DNA of 64,000 nucleotides from NCBI RefSeq assembly GCF_030546645.1, contig NZ_JAUOTO010000001.1, positions 186,001 through 250,000 of the forward strand. Reading direction: 5' to 3'. The DNA is from Flavitalea plasmicola (GTDB taxonomy: Bacteria > Bacteroidota > Bacteroidia > Chitinophagales > Chitinophagaceae). The translations under genes were made by a program, and so were the position numbers. Position 1 is the stretch's first letter. Each line of letters begins with the position of its first letter. The notes beneath the pieces are model-generated. The model had not been told where the DNA came from. It searched no databases and saw only the letters and a program-made list of their open reading frames with translations. Positions 8,333-17,658 of the stretch are shown one piece after another.

Positions 8333-9649
8333 TCAGAACGTTTCGTTCAAATTCAGGAAAAACCCTTTCCTGCCAAATTTGCCAAAAGCATAGTCCAGGG
8401 CCAGGTTCGTACGCGTAGATTTGTTGAACAGCACCCGCAGACCCGCGCCATAGCCCGGCTGGAATACCTGGAATATTTTGGTGCCGTGCTCATCGTTACC
8501 AGTTTGCAAATTGGCGAAGGCAACGCCGCTGAGGAACTTATTGGCAAGAATAGGAAAGCGGAGCTCCGCTTCGGTATCATTGAATTGCGTCCCTTTAAAA
8601 TATTGAGACGTATAGCCTCTGCCGCTCCGGAAAGTCCCGTCTCTTCCCGTACCGGGTAATTCGAGATAGGGTATGGCGCCGGTGACAAGGTATGAGCCCC
8701 AGTTCCAGATTGCAAACACCGTTTCCGGGCTGGAGGTCGAGAGGCTGAAATACTTTCTGAAATCGGTGGTTATTTGAATCGAATTCTTAGTGCTTCCGAT
8801 CCATTGCTGGTTGAGCCGGAGACCCGCATCGAAATAGATACCCCGATAGGCCCGGTTGGGGTTGTCGCGCGTGATATACTGCACATTAAAAAGAAACCCG
8901 TTTGCCCAGTAATGATCCTGCGGGAATCCGTGCCGGTGGTTATAAATGCTGGACGGTGTGGAATACCCGGTTGTATCCTTGTTGTCAATTTTTGTCCTGA
9001 ACTCGAAAGACATTCCCGCCCCGACGAAAAGGTTTTTCGCCACATTCTTATAGACTTTTTCCCTGAAGTTGTAATAATAGGAGCGGATAGCATACCCTTT
9101 GTGTGTCGGATCCGCCAGCACGGAATCCAGGGCGCTTTTCCCCGTGTATTTGTTGCCGATGCCTAAGCCGAAATCAGGCGTTACTGTTTTGGCGGCCACG
9201 AGATTTCCCTGGAAGTTCCACTTGTTGCCGGGGGTGAAGACATTGTGCGTGAAGTAAAAATAGATGATCCCTTTCGTGGTGATGGAAGCTGACGTCGCCG
9301 CAGTGGAAAAGAGCGTATGGGGATCGTTTCCCAGTTTTCTGCCTGCTACCGCCTTGATGCCCAGCTGACCACCGATGGTGGGGTTAGCGGCTATATTGGG
9401 TACTACTGTGATGCCCGATCCTTTATGTAAAGTATCGGCCTTTCTTTGGGGATGAAAAATATTCCGGAGCAGGTCTCCAAAATCATATTGCTTATTGATA
9501 TTATCTGCCGGCAGGGGTCTCGAGGCTCGTAAAGAATCCTCTCGGAGGGAGTCGGCAGAAGTGGTTGCCTGACCATATGCAAATCCCTGCACACCAACCA
9601 ATAATAATAAAAATGACCATTTCAGCAAAGCGGGTTTTCTACACTGCAT
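8333..9649 (-). CDS. BamA/TamA-type outer-membrane beta-barrel protein
   Basis: A 438-residue exported protein: signal peptide at residues 1-27 ending FAYGQ, then a linker, then an about 330-residue beta-barrel of the bacterial surface antigen (Omp85 barrel) type. Family features are the opening VVPNIAANPTIGGQLGIKA, alternating aromatic strands, and the terminal strand ending in an aromatic residue (LNLNETF). No POTRA domains precede the barrel, so it is a short Omp85-like protein, not BamA itself. The ATG at 9649 is chosen because it directly starts the signal peptide; a TTG seven codons upstream is less likely. The gene is single, with a terminator at 8156-8173. Confidence 0.78.
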   Translation of the reverse strand: MQCRKPALLKWSFLLLLVGVQGFAYGQATTSADSLREDSLRASRPLPADNINKQYDFGDLLRNIFHPQRKADTLHKGSGITVVPNIAANPTIGGQLGIKAVAGRKLGNDPHTLFSTAATSASITTKGIIYFYFTHNVFTPGNKWNFQGNLVAAKTVTPDFGLGIGNKYTGKSALDSVLADPTHKGYAIRSYYYNFREKVYKNVAKNLFVGAGMSFEFRTKIDNKDTTGYSTPSSIYNHRHGFPQDHYWANGFLFNVQYITRDNPNRAYRGIYFDAGLRLNQQWIGSTKNSIQITTDFRKYFSLSTSSPETVFAIWNWGSYLVTGAIPYLELPGTGRDGTFRSGRGYTSQYFKGTQFNDTEAELRFPILANKFLSGVAFANLQTGNDEHGTKIFQVFQPGYGAGLRVLFNKSTRTNLALDYAFGKFGRKGFFLNLNETF

Positions 9650-9873
9650 GATCAGGATATAGAAATTCAAGTGCCATGAACGAATGAGTACCTAAATCGG
9701 GGTAAATATCCGTTAACCAACAGTTTATGTAAATATCACGCGCGAGCGGGTTATTCTCCTGAGCAATAAATTACCCATTGTTCATCCTTCAAAAAACAAC
9801 CCTCCCGTCATTTTTGGCCATTTCATACATAAGTAATAACTTCTATACGATTTTGGCCAGACAACTTTTACTT

Positions 9874-11595
9874 ATGAAATACATCCCCTTCATCTTCCTG
9901 ATCATCCTCATTGTTGCATTCATGCGCAAAGACACTGTATCCTATTCCAGGTCTCATGTGCCTGCTGCGCTGGCAGCTGAGGGCGCGCTGGGGTGCGCAC
10001 CGCCGGCAGCCTTTCCGGTGGCGGATGTCAACGGCAGGTTCATTACACCCCTGCCTGGTCTTGGCAAGCATGTGTATATGATCTCCACGCGTACGGACAG
10101 CGCGCAGTTCTATTTCAACCAGGGGATCAATTTCTACTATAGCTACCATTTACGCGAAGCCCTGGCTTCCTTTAAAGAGGCCGCGCGATTCGATTCTTCC
10201 GCTGCCATGGTCTATTGGGGTCAGGCATTGTCGATGGGGCCTTATTTTAACCTCTATACCTATAAGATGAAGGCAGGCGTACCTGTCGCGCTGGCAGCTA
10301 TGGACAGACATCGATCCAATGCAACCGCAAAAGAGCAGGCGCTGATGGATGCCATACAGAAAAGATATTCCAGCGATACGACCAATGCGGATCGCCCCCA
10401 GCTGGACAGGGCATATGCAAGCGCCTTGTCCGCCCTGGTTCAGGCATACCCGGAGGACAACGACATAAAGGCATTGTACATAGACGCCGTGATGCTGGAG
10501 CATAAATGGGATTTCTGGACGACGGACAGGAAGCCGAAACAATGGACGCCGGAGCTAATAGCATTATGTGAGTCGATCCTGAAGAATGATCCACATCATC
10601 CGGCTGCCCTGCATTATTATATCCATCTCACCGAAGCTTCCGCAAAACCTTCCCTTGCGCTGGCAGGTGCTGAAGCGCTGAGGACTGAAATGCCCGGAGT
10701 GGGCCACATGGTGCATATGGCTACGCATATGTATCAGCGAAACGGTCTGTTCCTGAAAGGAGTGACAGTCAATGAAGATGCGAATACGGTGTACAACACG
10801 GAAGATTCCCTGGTCCCCATGCTCGGCCTGGGGAGAAATAACGTGATACATATTTATGCCGTACAATCCTATTGTGCTATGAATGCGGGTATGTACCGCA
10901 AGGGGATCCCCCTTTATGAGCGCGCCCGGGAGAAGGTAGTGGCCAGCAAACCGGCGTTTGAACAGGACCCATATGCGCAGTGGGTCTACATGCTTCCGGT
11001 GCAGGCGTGGGTGAGATTGGGGAAGTGGGATGAGATATTACAGGCTGCCGCACCCGACCGGCACTGGAAATATGCACAGGTGCTGGACCATTTCGCAAGG
11101 GGTATAGCCAATGTACGACAGAAGAACCTCCGGGCGGCAAAGGCTGACCTGGATAGCCTGGAAGCCCACCTGCAGGACAGTCTGTTGGGCATTCGTATCA
11201 TGCCTTTCAATAGACCGGTGGAATGCGGTCGCATCGCAGCCGGGATACTTCGGGGGGAAATATTATTTGCGGAAGGGCGGCAGCAGGACGCGGTAGCCGC
11301 CTTTAACACGGCTGCTGCCGGGGAGGATTCGCTGATCTATCGTGAACCCCAGCAATGGCTGCTCCCTGTAAGGGAATATTTAGGCGCAGATCTCCTGAAA
11401 ATGAAAAAGGCCCGCGAAGCGGAAAACGTTTACAGGCAGGACCTGGACAGAAATCCCGGCAATGGGTGGTCGCTGCTGGGCCTTTACCAAAGTTTGGCGG
11501 CGCAGGGCAGGGCCGGTGAGGCTGCGCGCGTTAGGGAGCAGTATCGCAAAGCGTTCGAAGCAAGCGATGTGAGGCCCGCGGCCTCTGTATTTTAA
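9874..11595 (+). CDS. Tetratricopeptide-repeat protein, membrane-anchored
   Basis: A 573-residue protein starting with an uncleaved-looking hydrophobic segment (residues 2-18), followed by a long helical repeat region. TPR-like units are clear near FNQGINFYYSYHLREALASFKEAARFD (about 85-110) and at the C-terminus (AREAENVYRQDLDRNPGNGWSLLGLYQSLAAQGR). A middle block with ALHYYIHLTEAS and HMVHMATHMYQRNG holds several His residues typical of this TPR family, whose function is unknown. The ATG at 9874 directly precedes the hydrophobic segment; the TTG upstream is not credible. The 203-base region before it contains no gene I can support. Confidence 0.75.
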   Translation: MKYIPFIFLIILIVAFMRKDTVSYSRSHVPAALAAEGALGCAPPAAFPVADVNGRFITPLPGLGKHVYMISTRTDSAQFYFNQGINFYYSYHLREALASFKEAARFDSSAAMVYWGQALSMGPYFNLYTYKMKAGVPVALAAMDRHRSNATAKEQALMDAIQKRYSSDTTNADRPQLDRAYASALSALVQAYPEDNDIKALYIDAVMLEHKWDFWTTDRKPKQWTPELIALCESILKNDPHHPAALHYYIHLTEASAKPSLALAGAEALRTEMPGVGHMVHMATHMYQRNGLFLKGVTVNEDANTVYNTEDSLVPMLGLGRNNVIHIYAVQSYCAMNAGMYRKGIPLYERAREKVVASKPAFEQDPYAQWVYMLPVQAWVRLGKWDEILQAAAPDRHWKYAQVLDHFARGIANVRQKNLRAAKADLDSLEAHLQDSLLGIRIMPFNRPVECGRIAAGILRGEILFAEGRQQDAVAAFNTAAAGEDSLIYREPQQWLLPVREYLGADLLKMKKAREAENVYRQDLDRNPGNGWSLLGLYQSLAAQGRAGEAARVREQYRKAFEASDVRPAASVF

Positions 11596-11602
11596 CAGGT
11601 AA

Positions 11603-12010
11603 CTACGCTGCTGGGAAGTCCTTCATTTGCCTGGAAAATGTCTTTGAAAATTTTCCGCTGTTGGCAACGGCCCATTCAGCCATGGCATAGAGGACAGGTC
11701 TTAAGGCCTTCCCCGACCTGGATAGCTCATAAGTGACATAGGGAGGCACCACAGGTTTTGATCTTCTCACCACCAGGTGGTCGCTCTCCAGCTGCTTCAG
11801 GTGCTGTATCAGAACCTTTTCCGTGATAGTGGGGATCGACCGTTTCAGCTCGCTATAGCGTTTGGGCCCCGATAACAGATTGAACAGGATGATCGGCTTC
11901 CAATACCCGCCGATCTTTTCCATGACAAAGGTCACAGGACAGGTGACGAATGCAAGACTCTTGTTTTCCTGGATGGTTGATGCTTCTTTAATCGATGCCA
12001 TGGTATACAT
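11603..12010 (-). CDS. HxlR-family transcriptional regulator
   Basis: A 135-residue winged-helix regulator of the HxlR/MarR-like family. The hallmark CPVTFVMEKIGGYWKPIILFNLLSG (residues about 26-50) has the conserved Cys-Pro and the helix of the DNA-binding fold, and RYSELKRSIPTITEKVLIQHLKQLE is the recognition region. It is divergent from an NmrA-like reductase, 71 bases away. This pairing is common for HxlR regulators that sense electrophiles or quinones through their Cys and control a neighbouring oxidoreductase. ATG at 12010 or 12001 are both possible. Confidence 0.9.
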   Translation of the reverse strand: MYTMASIKEASTIQENKSLAFVTCPVTFVMEKIGGYWKPIILFNLLSGPKRYSELKRSIPTITEKVLIQHLKQLESDHLVVRRSKPVVPPYVTYELSRSGKALRPVLYAMAEWAVANSGKFSKTFSRQMKDFPAA

Positions 12011-12020
12011 ACTTTAGGGT

Positions 12021-12062
12021 AAGTACTTGTACAAAAGTAAGTACTACTTTAGATTTGTGCAA
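12021..12062. promoter_or_regulatory. Facing hxlR-type and nmrA-type promoters with operator dyads
   Basis: Two Bacteroidota promoters face each other. Rightward, for the NmrA-like gene: TTG at 12027-12029 and TAGATTTG at 12050-12057, spacing 20. Leftward, for the regulator: TACTTTTG read on the minus strand at 12039-12032 and TTG at 12062-12060, spacing 20. The palindrome AAGTACTT (12021-12028) and a second AAGTACT (12039-12045) lie inside both, suggesting that the regulator binds here and controls both genes. Confidence 0.6.
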
Positions 12063-12081
12063 CAATCAAAACAAATAAAGT

Positions 12082-12975
12082 ATGAAAGTAACAGTCACGG
12101 GATCTTTAGGAAACATCAGCAGGACGCTTACGGAAAAATTAGCAGCGGCCGGGCACGAGGTCAGGGTCATCAGCTCCCAGGCGGAAAGGAAAGGGGAGAT
12201 CGAAGCGTTAGGGGCGATCCCCTGGATCGGATCGGTAGAGGACGGAGATTTTGTGAAGAAGGCGTTTGAAGGCAGCGATGCGGTGTACCTGATGGTGCCG
12301 CCGGCATTTGGCGCTCCTGACTATAAGCAATTTACGATCAATGTCGGACGGAATTATGCGGAGGCGGTGGAGAAGGCGGGAATTCGTTATGTGGTGAACT
12401 TAAGCAGCTCCGGTTCGCCCTTGGCCGGGGCGGCGCCGCTGACGGAATACCAGAACCTTGAGGTCTGGCTGGATGCATTGCCTGCTGTCAATGTACTGCA
12501 TCTCAGGCCGGGAGGGTTTTACTCTAATTTTTATGGAAGCATAGGCATGATAAAGCACATGGGGATCATAGGAAATAATTTTGCCGGGGATATAAACATG
12601 GCGATGTCACATCCGGCTGATATTACCGACGCGGCTTTTGACGCTTTGCATACGCTGTCGTTCAAAGGCAGGAATGTGCGGTACATAGTCAGTGACGTCA
12701 GGAATGGGAAAGAAGCTGCTTCTTTATTGGGGACGGCCATCGGCAGGCCGGAGCTGCAATGGGTGGAGCTCTCAGACGGTCAGTTGCTGGAAGGGCTGAT
12801 GCAAAATGGCTTTTCCAGGGACGTGGCCCAGCATTACATCGTGGATATGGGGATTGCCATCAGGGAAGGGATATTGGAGAAGCATTACCGGGAGAATACC
12901 TTCGAGGTGGTCGGCGGGCGGGATTTTGCCGGGTTTGCCCGGGAATTTGCGAAAGCGTATCAGTTCAGCCAATAG
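12082..12975 (+). CDS. NmrA-like NAD(P)-binding protein
   Basis: A 297-residue Rossmann-fold protein of the NmrA/atypical SDR class. The N-terminal nucleotide loop is TGSLGNISRTL (about residues 5-15). Region VYLMVPPAFG and the later NLSSSGSPLAG are typical of NmrA/QorB-like proteins that act as quinone reductases or redox sensors. It is divergent from the HxlR regulator and probably repressed or activated by it. The 3' end overlaps the opposite-strand SGNH-like gene by 16 bases. Confidence 0.87.
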   Translation: MKVTVTGSLGNISRTLTEKLAAAGHEVRVISSQAERKGEIEALGAIPWIGSVEDGDFVKKAFEGSDAVYLMVPPAFGAPDYKQFTINVGRNYAEAVEKAGIRYVVNLSSSGSPLAGAAPLTEYQNLEVWLDALPAVNVLHLRPGGFYSNFYGSIGMIKHMGIIGNNFAGDINMAMSHPADITDAAFDALHTLSFKGRNVRYIVSDVRNGKEAASLLGTAIGRPELQWVELSDGQLLEGLMQNGFSRDVAQHYIVDMGIAIREGILEKHYRENTFEVVGGRDFAGFAREFAKAYQFSQ

Positions 12976-13886
12976 TGGTAATTTTTCAGGTCATCGATCA
13001 GAAGGCTCGTCCGGTGATCGACACCTGTCTTCAGGAGATGATAGGGGGTATTGAAGATCAAAGAATCGGGCATCATGTATCTTTCGGGCGTCCCCAGGAT
13101 GGTGAATTTATCCCTTTGATATAATTTCTCCACTTCTCTTATCAGCGGTTCAATATGGTGAAAGGAGATATCCTGGAGACAAGGGTAGGAGACAAGTAAG
13201 GTGGCATTCCTTTCATGGACCCCGGCGGCGAATTTTTTAATACCGTCCGCCACCTCCGGGTTGATGTATCCGGTGGCATTCTTTTCCGTAAGGAAGAATC
13301 TCCTTTTAAGGTTCCAGTGAGTATAGACGTCGCCGTACCGGTTGAATGAGTTGACACTGTAAATATCGCTTTCCTCGACATGATAGTATTCGGAGGTCAT
13401 TAGTTTCGAGAAAGCATATTTGGGCATATAGGGGATAAGATGCATAAGCTGGCGGGTGTCCAGCAGCTTTAGCTTCGAAGGATTTACTTCCACCACGGAA
13501 CGGAACAGTTCTTCAGAGCCGGCATCATAGTCCCTGTTAAAATGGGCGTATTCGGGTATCAGGACTACCAGGTCACCTTTTTTTATGTATTGGATGGTGT
13601 TTTCCAGCATATATTTCAGACCAAGCGAGAAGTGAACGCCCGTGTTGATGGGGTGTAACTTTAAAGAGTCTTCTATCATTTCAGAATTGAGCCCGAACGA
13701 CAGGTTGGAACCTCCTACGAAAATAATACGGGGGGAATCGACATGCTGCAGGAGGGAATCCTTTTTGATCTCGGCAAAAAGCAGGGACTTCGATGCGCGG
13801 GGCGTGCTTGGCAAAAGCAGGCATATCACCATCAGCAGGAGCAGCGGCACCAGAAAATATAGAAAATTACGAAGGAACTTTTTCAT
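12960..13886 (-). CDS. SGNH-like partner of the MBOAT acyltransferase
   Basis: A 308-residue protein with one N-terminal membrane anchor (residues 9-27) and a periplasmic domain. FVGGSNLSFGLNS (about 57-69) carries a Ser in the position of an SGNH hydrolase nucleophile, and NTGVHFSLGLKYML matches the next block. The C-terminal block resembles the DxxH region of AlgX/AlgJ-like proteins but with weak motif conservation. It lies 11 bases after the MBOAT gene on the same strand. The known pattern is that the MBOAT protein passes an acyl group across the membrane and the SGNH protein places it on a polysaccharide. The target here is unknown. Confidence 0.72.
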   Translation of the reverse strand: MKKFLRNFLYFLVPLLLLMVICLLLPSTPRASKSLLFAEIKKDSLLQHVDSPRIIFVGGSNLSFGLNSEMIEDSLKLHPINTGVHFSLGLKYMLENTIQYIKKGDLVVLIPEYAHFNRDYDAGSEELFRSVVEVNPSKLKLLDTRQLMHLIPYMPKYAFSKLMTSEYYHVEESDIYSVNSFNRYGDVYTHWNLKRRFFLTEKNATGYINPEVADGIKKFAAGVHERNATLLVSYPCLQDISFHHIEPLIREVEKLYQRDKFTILGTPERYMMPDSLIFNTPYHLLKTGVDHRTSLLIDDLKNYHYWLN

Positions 13887-13897
13887 ACGCCTGATAG

Positions 13898-15334
13898 TTA
13901 AAACTGGAAATAGATAAAGCTTGAATTAGAGCTGAATTTGGATAGGATGAGGATTGCCATCACCCAATACAGCAATTTCCGGATGACGGGACTGCGTACC
14001 ATTCTCAACTTTCTTTCATCTCTTCGCAGCCACCAATCGCCCAGCACGATGGGGATAATATAGGTGAAGGTTGATTTTCCTTCCAGCATGGAGAGTTGAT
14101 GCGGCTGGCTGATGATGCTTTGCCCTATGTGTTTCAAATAGTTCAAAGCCAGGCTCATCGTGTCTGCACGGAAAAAGATCCATGCCAGGGTGACAAAGGT
14201 AAAGGTGGCGCACATTTGCCATAGCTCCCTTATTCCGGGCAACCGCCTGTTCTGGGCCACGACATCGGTGACGTTCTTCCTGTTACGGTCCAATAGCAGC
14301 AGAGGCAGGAACCCCACGGCGTGGATAAATCCCCAGGCGATGAAATTCCAGCTGGCGCCGTGCCAGAAGCCGCTGACGATGAAAATGATAAATGTATTCC
14401 GGACTGCCTTTGCCTTGCCTTGTTTGGACCCTCCCAGCGGGATGTAAAGATAGTCCCTGAACCAGGAGGAAAGTGAGATATGCCATCTTCGCCAGAACTC
14501 CGCGATATCGCGGGAAAAGTAAGGGAACCTGAAGTTGCTTAACAGCTCAAACCCGAACAGCTTGGCCGTGCCGAGCGCGATGTCGGAATAGCCGCTGAAG
14601 TCGCCATAGATCTGAAAGGAGAAGGCCACGGCGCCAAGGATCAGGGACAGCCCATTATAATGCTGATAGCCGTTGAACATCTTATCCACTGTTTCTGCGA
14701 GGCTGTCCGCAATGACGACCTTCTTGAACATGCCCCACAGCATGAGGCGGCACCCATCCAGGGCCTGACTATAATTAAAGGCACGCGGTTTTTGCACTTG
14801 CGGCAGGAGATGATTGGCGCGTTCGATCGGACCTGCCACCAGCAGTGGGAAAAAGGATACGAAGACCGCGTAGTCGACGAAATTGGAAACTGGCTTTTGT
14901 TTTTGCCGGTAAATATCGAAGACGTAGGACATGCCATGAAAGGTATAGAAGGAGATCCCGATGGGCAAGGCAACGTTCAGCAGGACCGGGTTTGTATGGA
15001 GGCCAAGCAATTCGAATCCCTCCTGGAACTGATGGGCGAAGAAATTGTAGTATTTGAATACCCCGAGAATGCCCAGATTATTAATGATGCTCAGCCATAG
15101 GAAAAGCTTTGCCCTTTTCCTGTTGGGAGACGCCACCTGGAAGCCGTACAGAAAGTCCAGGAGCGTGCTGAGCGCCAATAAACCCATGAAGGGGATGCTC
15201 CACCACCCATAGAAAAAATAGCTGGCGATGAGGATCAGGATATTCTGCCACCGCAGGGATTGGGAAAAGACGAACCAATAAAGGGTAAAAACAACGGGCA
15301 GAAAAAGTAAGAATTCAAAGGAATTAAATAACAA
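13898..15334 (-). CDS. MBOAT-family O-acyltransferase (AlgI-like)
   Basis: A 478-residue polytopic membrane protein of the AlgI/DltB class. The diagnostic motifs are present: RRWHISLSSWFRDYLYIPLGG (about residues 280-300) and FWHGASWNFIAWG (about 325-337), whose His is the likely catalytic residue. It transfers acyl groups (often acetyl) for modification of extracellular polysaccharide or wall polymers. The next gene is an SGNH-like protein, so the two form a compact acylation unit. No polysaccharide synthesis genes are adjacent, so the substrate is not known. Confidence 0.9.
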   Translation of the reverse strand: MLFNSFEFLLFLPVVFTLYWFVFSQSLRWQNILILIASYFFYGWWSIPFMGLLALSTLLDFLYGFQVASPNRKRAKLFLWLSIINNLGILGVFKYYNFFAHQFQEGFELLGLHTNPVLLNVALPIGISFYTFHGMSYVFDIYRQKQKPVSNFVDYAVFVSFFPLLVAGPIERANHLLPQVQKPRAFNYSQALDGCRLMLWGMFKKVVIADSLAETVDKMFNGYQHYNGLSLILGAVAFSFQIYGDFSGYSDIALGTAKLFGFELLSNFRFPYFSRDIAEFWRRWHISLSSWFRDYLYIPLGGSKQGKAKAVRNTFIIFIVSGFWHGASWNFIAWGFIHAVGFLPLLLLDRNRKNVTDVVAQNRRLPGIRELWQMCATFTFVTLAWIFFRADTMSLALNYLKHIGQSIISQPHQLSMLEGKSTFTYIIPIVLGDWWLRRDERKLRMVRSPVIRKLLYWVMAILILSKFSSNSSFIYFQF

Positions 15335-15475
15335 GGGTCAATAGCTATTGTCCAGCCGAGCCGGGATTTTAAAAATTAGTTTGAAATCAATAGGCCAGCA
15401 AAAGGATATAGCCGGAAAATAGCAATTATGGGTCCAAAAATATAGTTTTTTGGCCGCGGAAGCCTTATTTTTTCG

Positions 15476-16540
15476 TCATTTCATCTTAAGGAACCCAAAC
15501 AAGCCATGTTCTTCATCCCCGGGCCCTGCTGTAAAATAAAGCTTACCCGGGTCGGACAGAGGCGCTTCATTGTAGGGAAAATCGAGGGCCCAAAGTCCCG
15601 GGATGATCACGGGCTGCCCATTGCTTTGCAATGCCCCGGTGTAGAAGCCGGTGGAATCATATACATTGATCCAGCCGTCTCCGAAATTGCCGACAAGGAT
15701 AGAATGGAAGGGCAGCCCGGAACCTGCAGGCGCCTGCGCCAGTCCCCAGGGAGAATTGAGCGCACCCCGGGAAGCAAACCGTTTTAACAGGGATCCGTCC
15801 GGATTGAAAATATCTATATATCCATTTCCAGTGCCAGGCTGGTCGTCTTCATTCTCCGGTCCTTTAAGCATGGCATAGGTGACATACAGCTTGCCGCCGA
15901 TGTTCTGGATATTAAAAGGGCTAAAGCCGGCAGGGATGTCGGGGTCGACAAAGGGTTTTGTGGTGATGAAGGTGAAGGATCTGTCATACACATCGATCTT
16001 TTTCCCCCTGAAATCGGCGGCATACAGGAAATTGCCGGTACCGTCATTTGCCAGTGCAAGTCCCTTATAGACCGTATTGTCCGCCGACCTGTCTGCGACC
16101 GTAAAAGTGGAGTCGCCCCCTCCCCAGGCGGAGACAGTACCATCTTCATTGACAAAGATGAACTTAGCGGTTTTCTGATTGCATGGGATGACAAAGTCAG
16201 TAGTGGCGTTGAAGACAATGCCGGTGGGCGAGCCGCCGAAATGATCGCCATGGGAGGGGATTGCCACGGGCCCCAGCAGTGTTTTCCCCGTGGAGTCATA
16301 GACGGTAGTGGTTCCTGAATGGTTGGCGGCGATCCATACGATCCCGACGGGATTTACCGCGATGCCCCATGCATTCAGGAGCCTGGGGTCTGTCATCGCG
16401 GCCCCGGAACCGGCGACGTCCGCGACAAGGTTGGTCTGTTGATAGTTCCCCGGACCTGAAGATGGGTAGCCGGCATTATTGTTTTTGTGGCAGGCGGCGC
16501 CAGCTATGCATAGCGCGAGCAGGAAAACATTTGTTCTCAT
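15476..16540 (-). CDS. TIGR03118-family beta-propeller-like lipoprotein
   Basis: A 354-residue exported protein. The N-terminal ALCIAGAAC ends in a lipobox Cys (about residue 17). The mature part matches the TIGR03118 family: NLVADVAGSGAAMTDPRLLNAWGIAVNPVG near the start, later GSLLKRFASRGALNSPWGLAQAP and VGNFGDGWINVYD, repeating blades of a six-bladed propeller. The function of the family is unknown. It stands alone, with 140 bases of featureless sequence downstream and 166 bases upstream. Confidence 0.82.
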   Translation of the reverse strand: MRTNVFLLALCIAGAACHKNNNAGYPSSGPGNYQQTNLVADVAGSGAAMTDPRLLNAWGIAVNPVGIVWIAANHSGTTTVYDSTGKTLLGPVAIPSHGDHFGGSPTGIVFNATTDFVIPCNQKTAKFIFVNEDGTVSAWGGGDSTFTVADRSADNTVYKGLALANDGTGNFLYAADFRGKKIDVYDRSFTFITTKPFVDPDIPAGFSPFNIQNIGGKLYVTYAMLKGPENEDDQPGTGNGYIDIFNPDGSLLKRFASRGALNSPWGLAQAPAGSGLPFHSILVGNFGDGWINVYDSTGFYTGALQSNGQPVIIPGLWALDFPYNEAPLSDPGKLYFTAGPGDEEHGLFGFLKMK

Positions 16541-16706
16541 AAAATAATTTTAGATTTTTGTGTAGTGGATTACGGCGGGAGAAGAGCATGCGTTGCCTGT
16601 GCGGGAGGGCGCGCAGGGGGGTATTACATCAACCAGCGGATGCCTTACATGAAACACCCGTAATCAATGATCTTCTCATCCATTATTTTATTTCTTATCT
16701 TCCGGT

Positions 16707-17567
16707 ATGGACATCCATCATTTGCCCCAGGATATATTTTCGGACAACCAGCTGATGGCGGATGACATTATTTTCCATCCTTACAAGGCCCCTGCGCATT
16801 CATTCAGGGGGAAATGCATCTTACACAGGAATGCCATCAGCCTGGTGTTATCCGGGACAAAAACGATGCATTTCGCAGATAAGACCGTCCGGATCAACAG
16901 CGATGAGATCCATTTTCTTTCCATGGGCAATTGCATGGTGACGATGGAACTGGCCCAAGGCGTAACCGTGGAAAGCATCCTGATCTTTTTCGATAACAAA
17001 GCCCTGGGGGATTTTCACCTGCGGTTTAAGGAAAGGATCGAAGGGCTTCGAAGAAAGGGTGAAATAGGCGTCGAACCTTTCCTGGCATTTAAAAAGGATG
17101 GCTTTATCAATAGTTACATTGCATCGCTACAGATTCTGCTGCAATCGGGCCTGCCAGTCTCCGGTGAAATGAAGCGCTTGAAATTTGAAGAGGTGATGTT
17201 GTACCTGCTGGAAAAATATCCTTCGGCGCTGCTGGCTTTTCCCCTGTCAAAGAACAGGGACCTGGAAGACCTGGAGATCAGGAAGGCGGTGGAAACGAAC
17301 GTCATGACTGGTGTCAGCCTGGAAGAGCTGGCTTTTATTTGTAATCTCAGCCTGTCCACCTTTAAAAGGCGTTTTATCGCTATTTATGGAATGGCGCCGG
17401 GCAAATGGTTCCTGCAGCAGCGGATGGAAATAGCAAAGGAAATGATCGTCCGGGGGGGCGAGCGGCCGGCCGATATCTATCATAAGTTCGGATATGAGAC
17501 GCATTCCAGCTTTTCGCAATCTTTCAAGCAATATTTTGGGGTAAGCCCCAGGGAATTGAAACATTGA
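16707..17567 (+). CDS. AraC-family transcriptional regulator
   Basis: A 286-residue regulator with an N-terminal cupin-like sensing half (about residues 20-140) and a C-terminal pair of helix-turn-helix motifs (about 185-284). The recognition helices lie in SLEELAFICNLSLSTFKRRFIAIYG and ADIYHKFGYETHSSFSQSFKQYFG, and the usual P-x-x-[YF]-R end is replaced by SPRELKH. The gene precedes the ester-cyclase-like gene by 84 bases on the same strand and may control it. A second regulator of the same design lies at 32767. Confidence 0.88.
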   Translation: MDIHHLPQDIFSDNQLMADDIIFHPYKAPAHSFRGKCILHRNAISLVLSGTKTMHFADKTVRINSDEIHFLSMGNCMVTMELAQGVTVESILIFFDNKALGDFHLRFKERIEGLRRKGEIGVEPFLAFKKDGFINSYIASLQILLQSGLPVSGEMKRLKFEEVMLYLLEKYPSALLAFPLSKNRDLEDLEIRKAVETNVMTGVSLEELAFICNLSLSTFKRRFIAIYGMAPGKWFLQQRMEIAKEMIVRGGERPADIYHKFGYETHSSFSQSFKQYFGVSPRELKH

Positions 17568-17622
17568 TCGGTTGGCAACAGTTTTTGGCTGATAAGCGCT
17601 ATACGGGCCTGCCCATATCTTC

Positions 17623-17658
17623 TAATTTTGACTCATAAATAAAAAAAATTTATGAGTC
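17623..17658 (+). promoter_or_regulatory. Promoter box and 11-bp palindrome covering a start codon
   Basis: TAATTTTG (17623-17630) fits the Bacteroidota -7 box TAnnTTTG. It runs into a perfect inverted repeat: GACTCATAAAT (17630-17640) and ATTTATGAGTC (17648-17658) with seven A in the loop. The right arm contains the ATG of the next gene at 17652. It may be an operator or an mRNA hairpin that hides the start codon. Confidence 0.5.
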
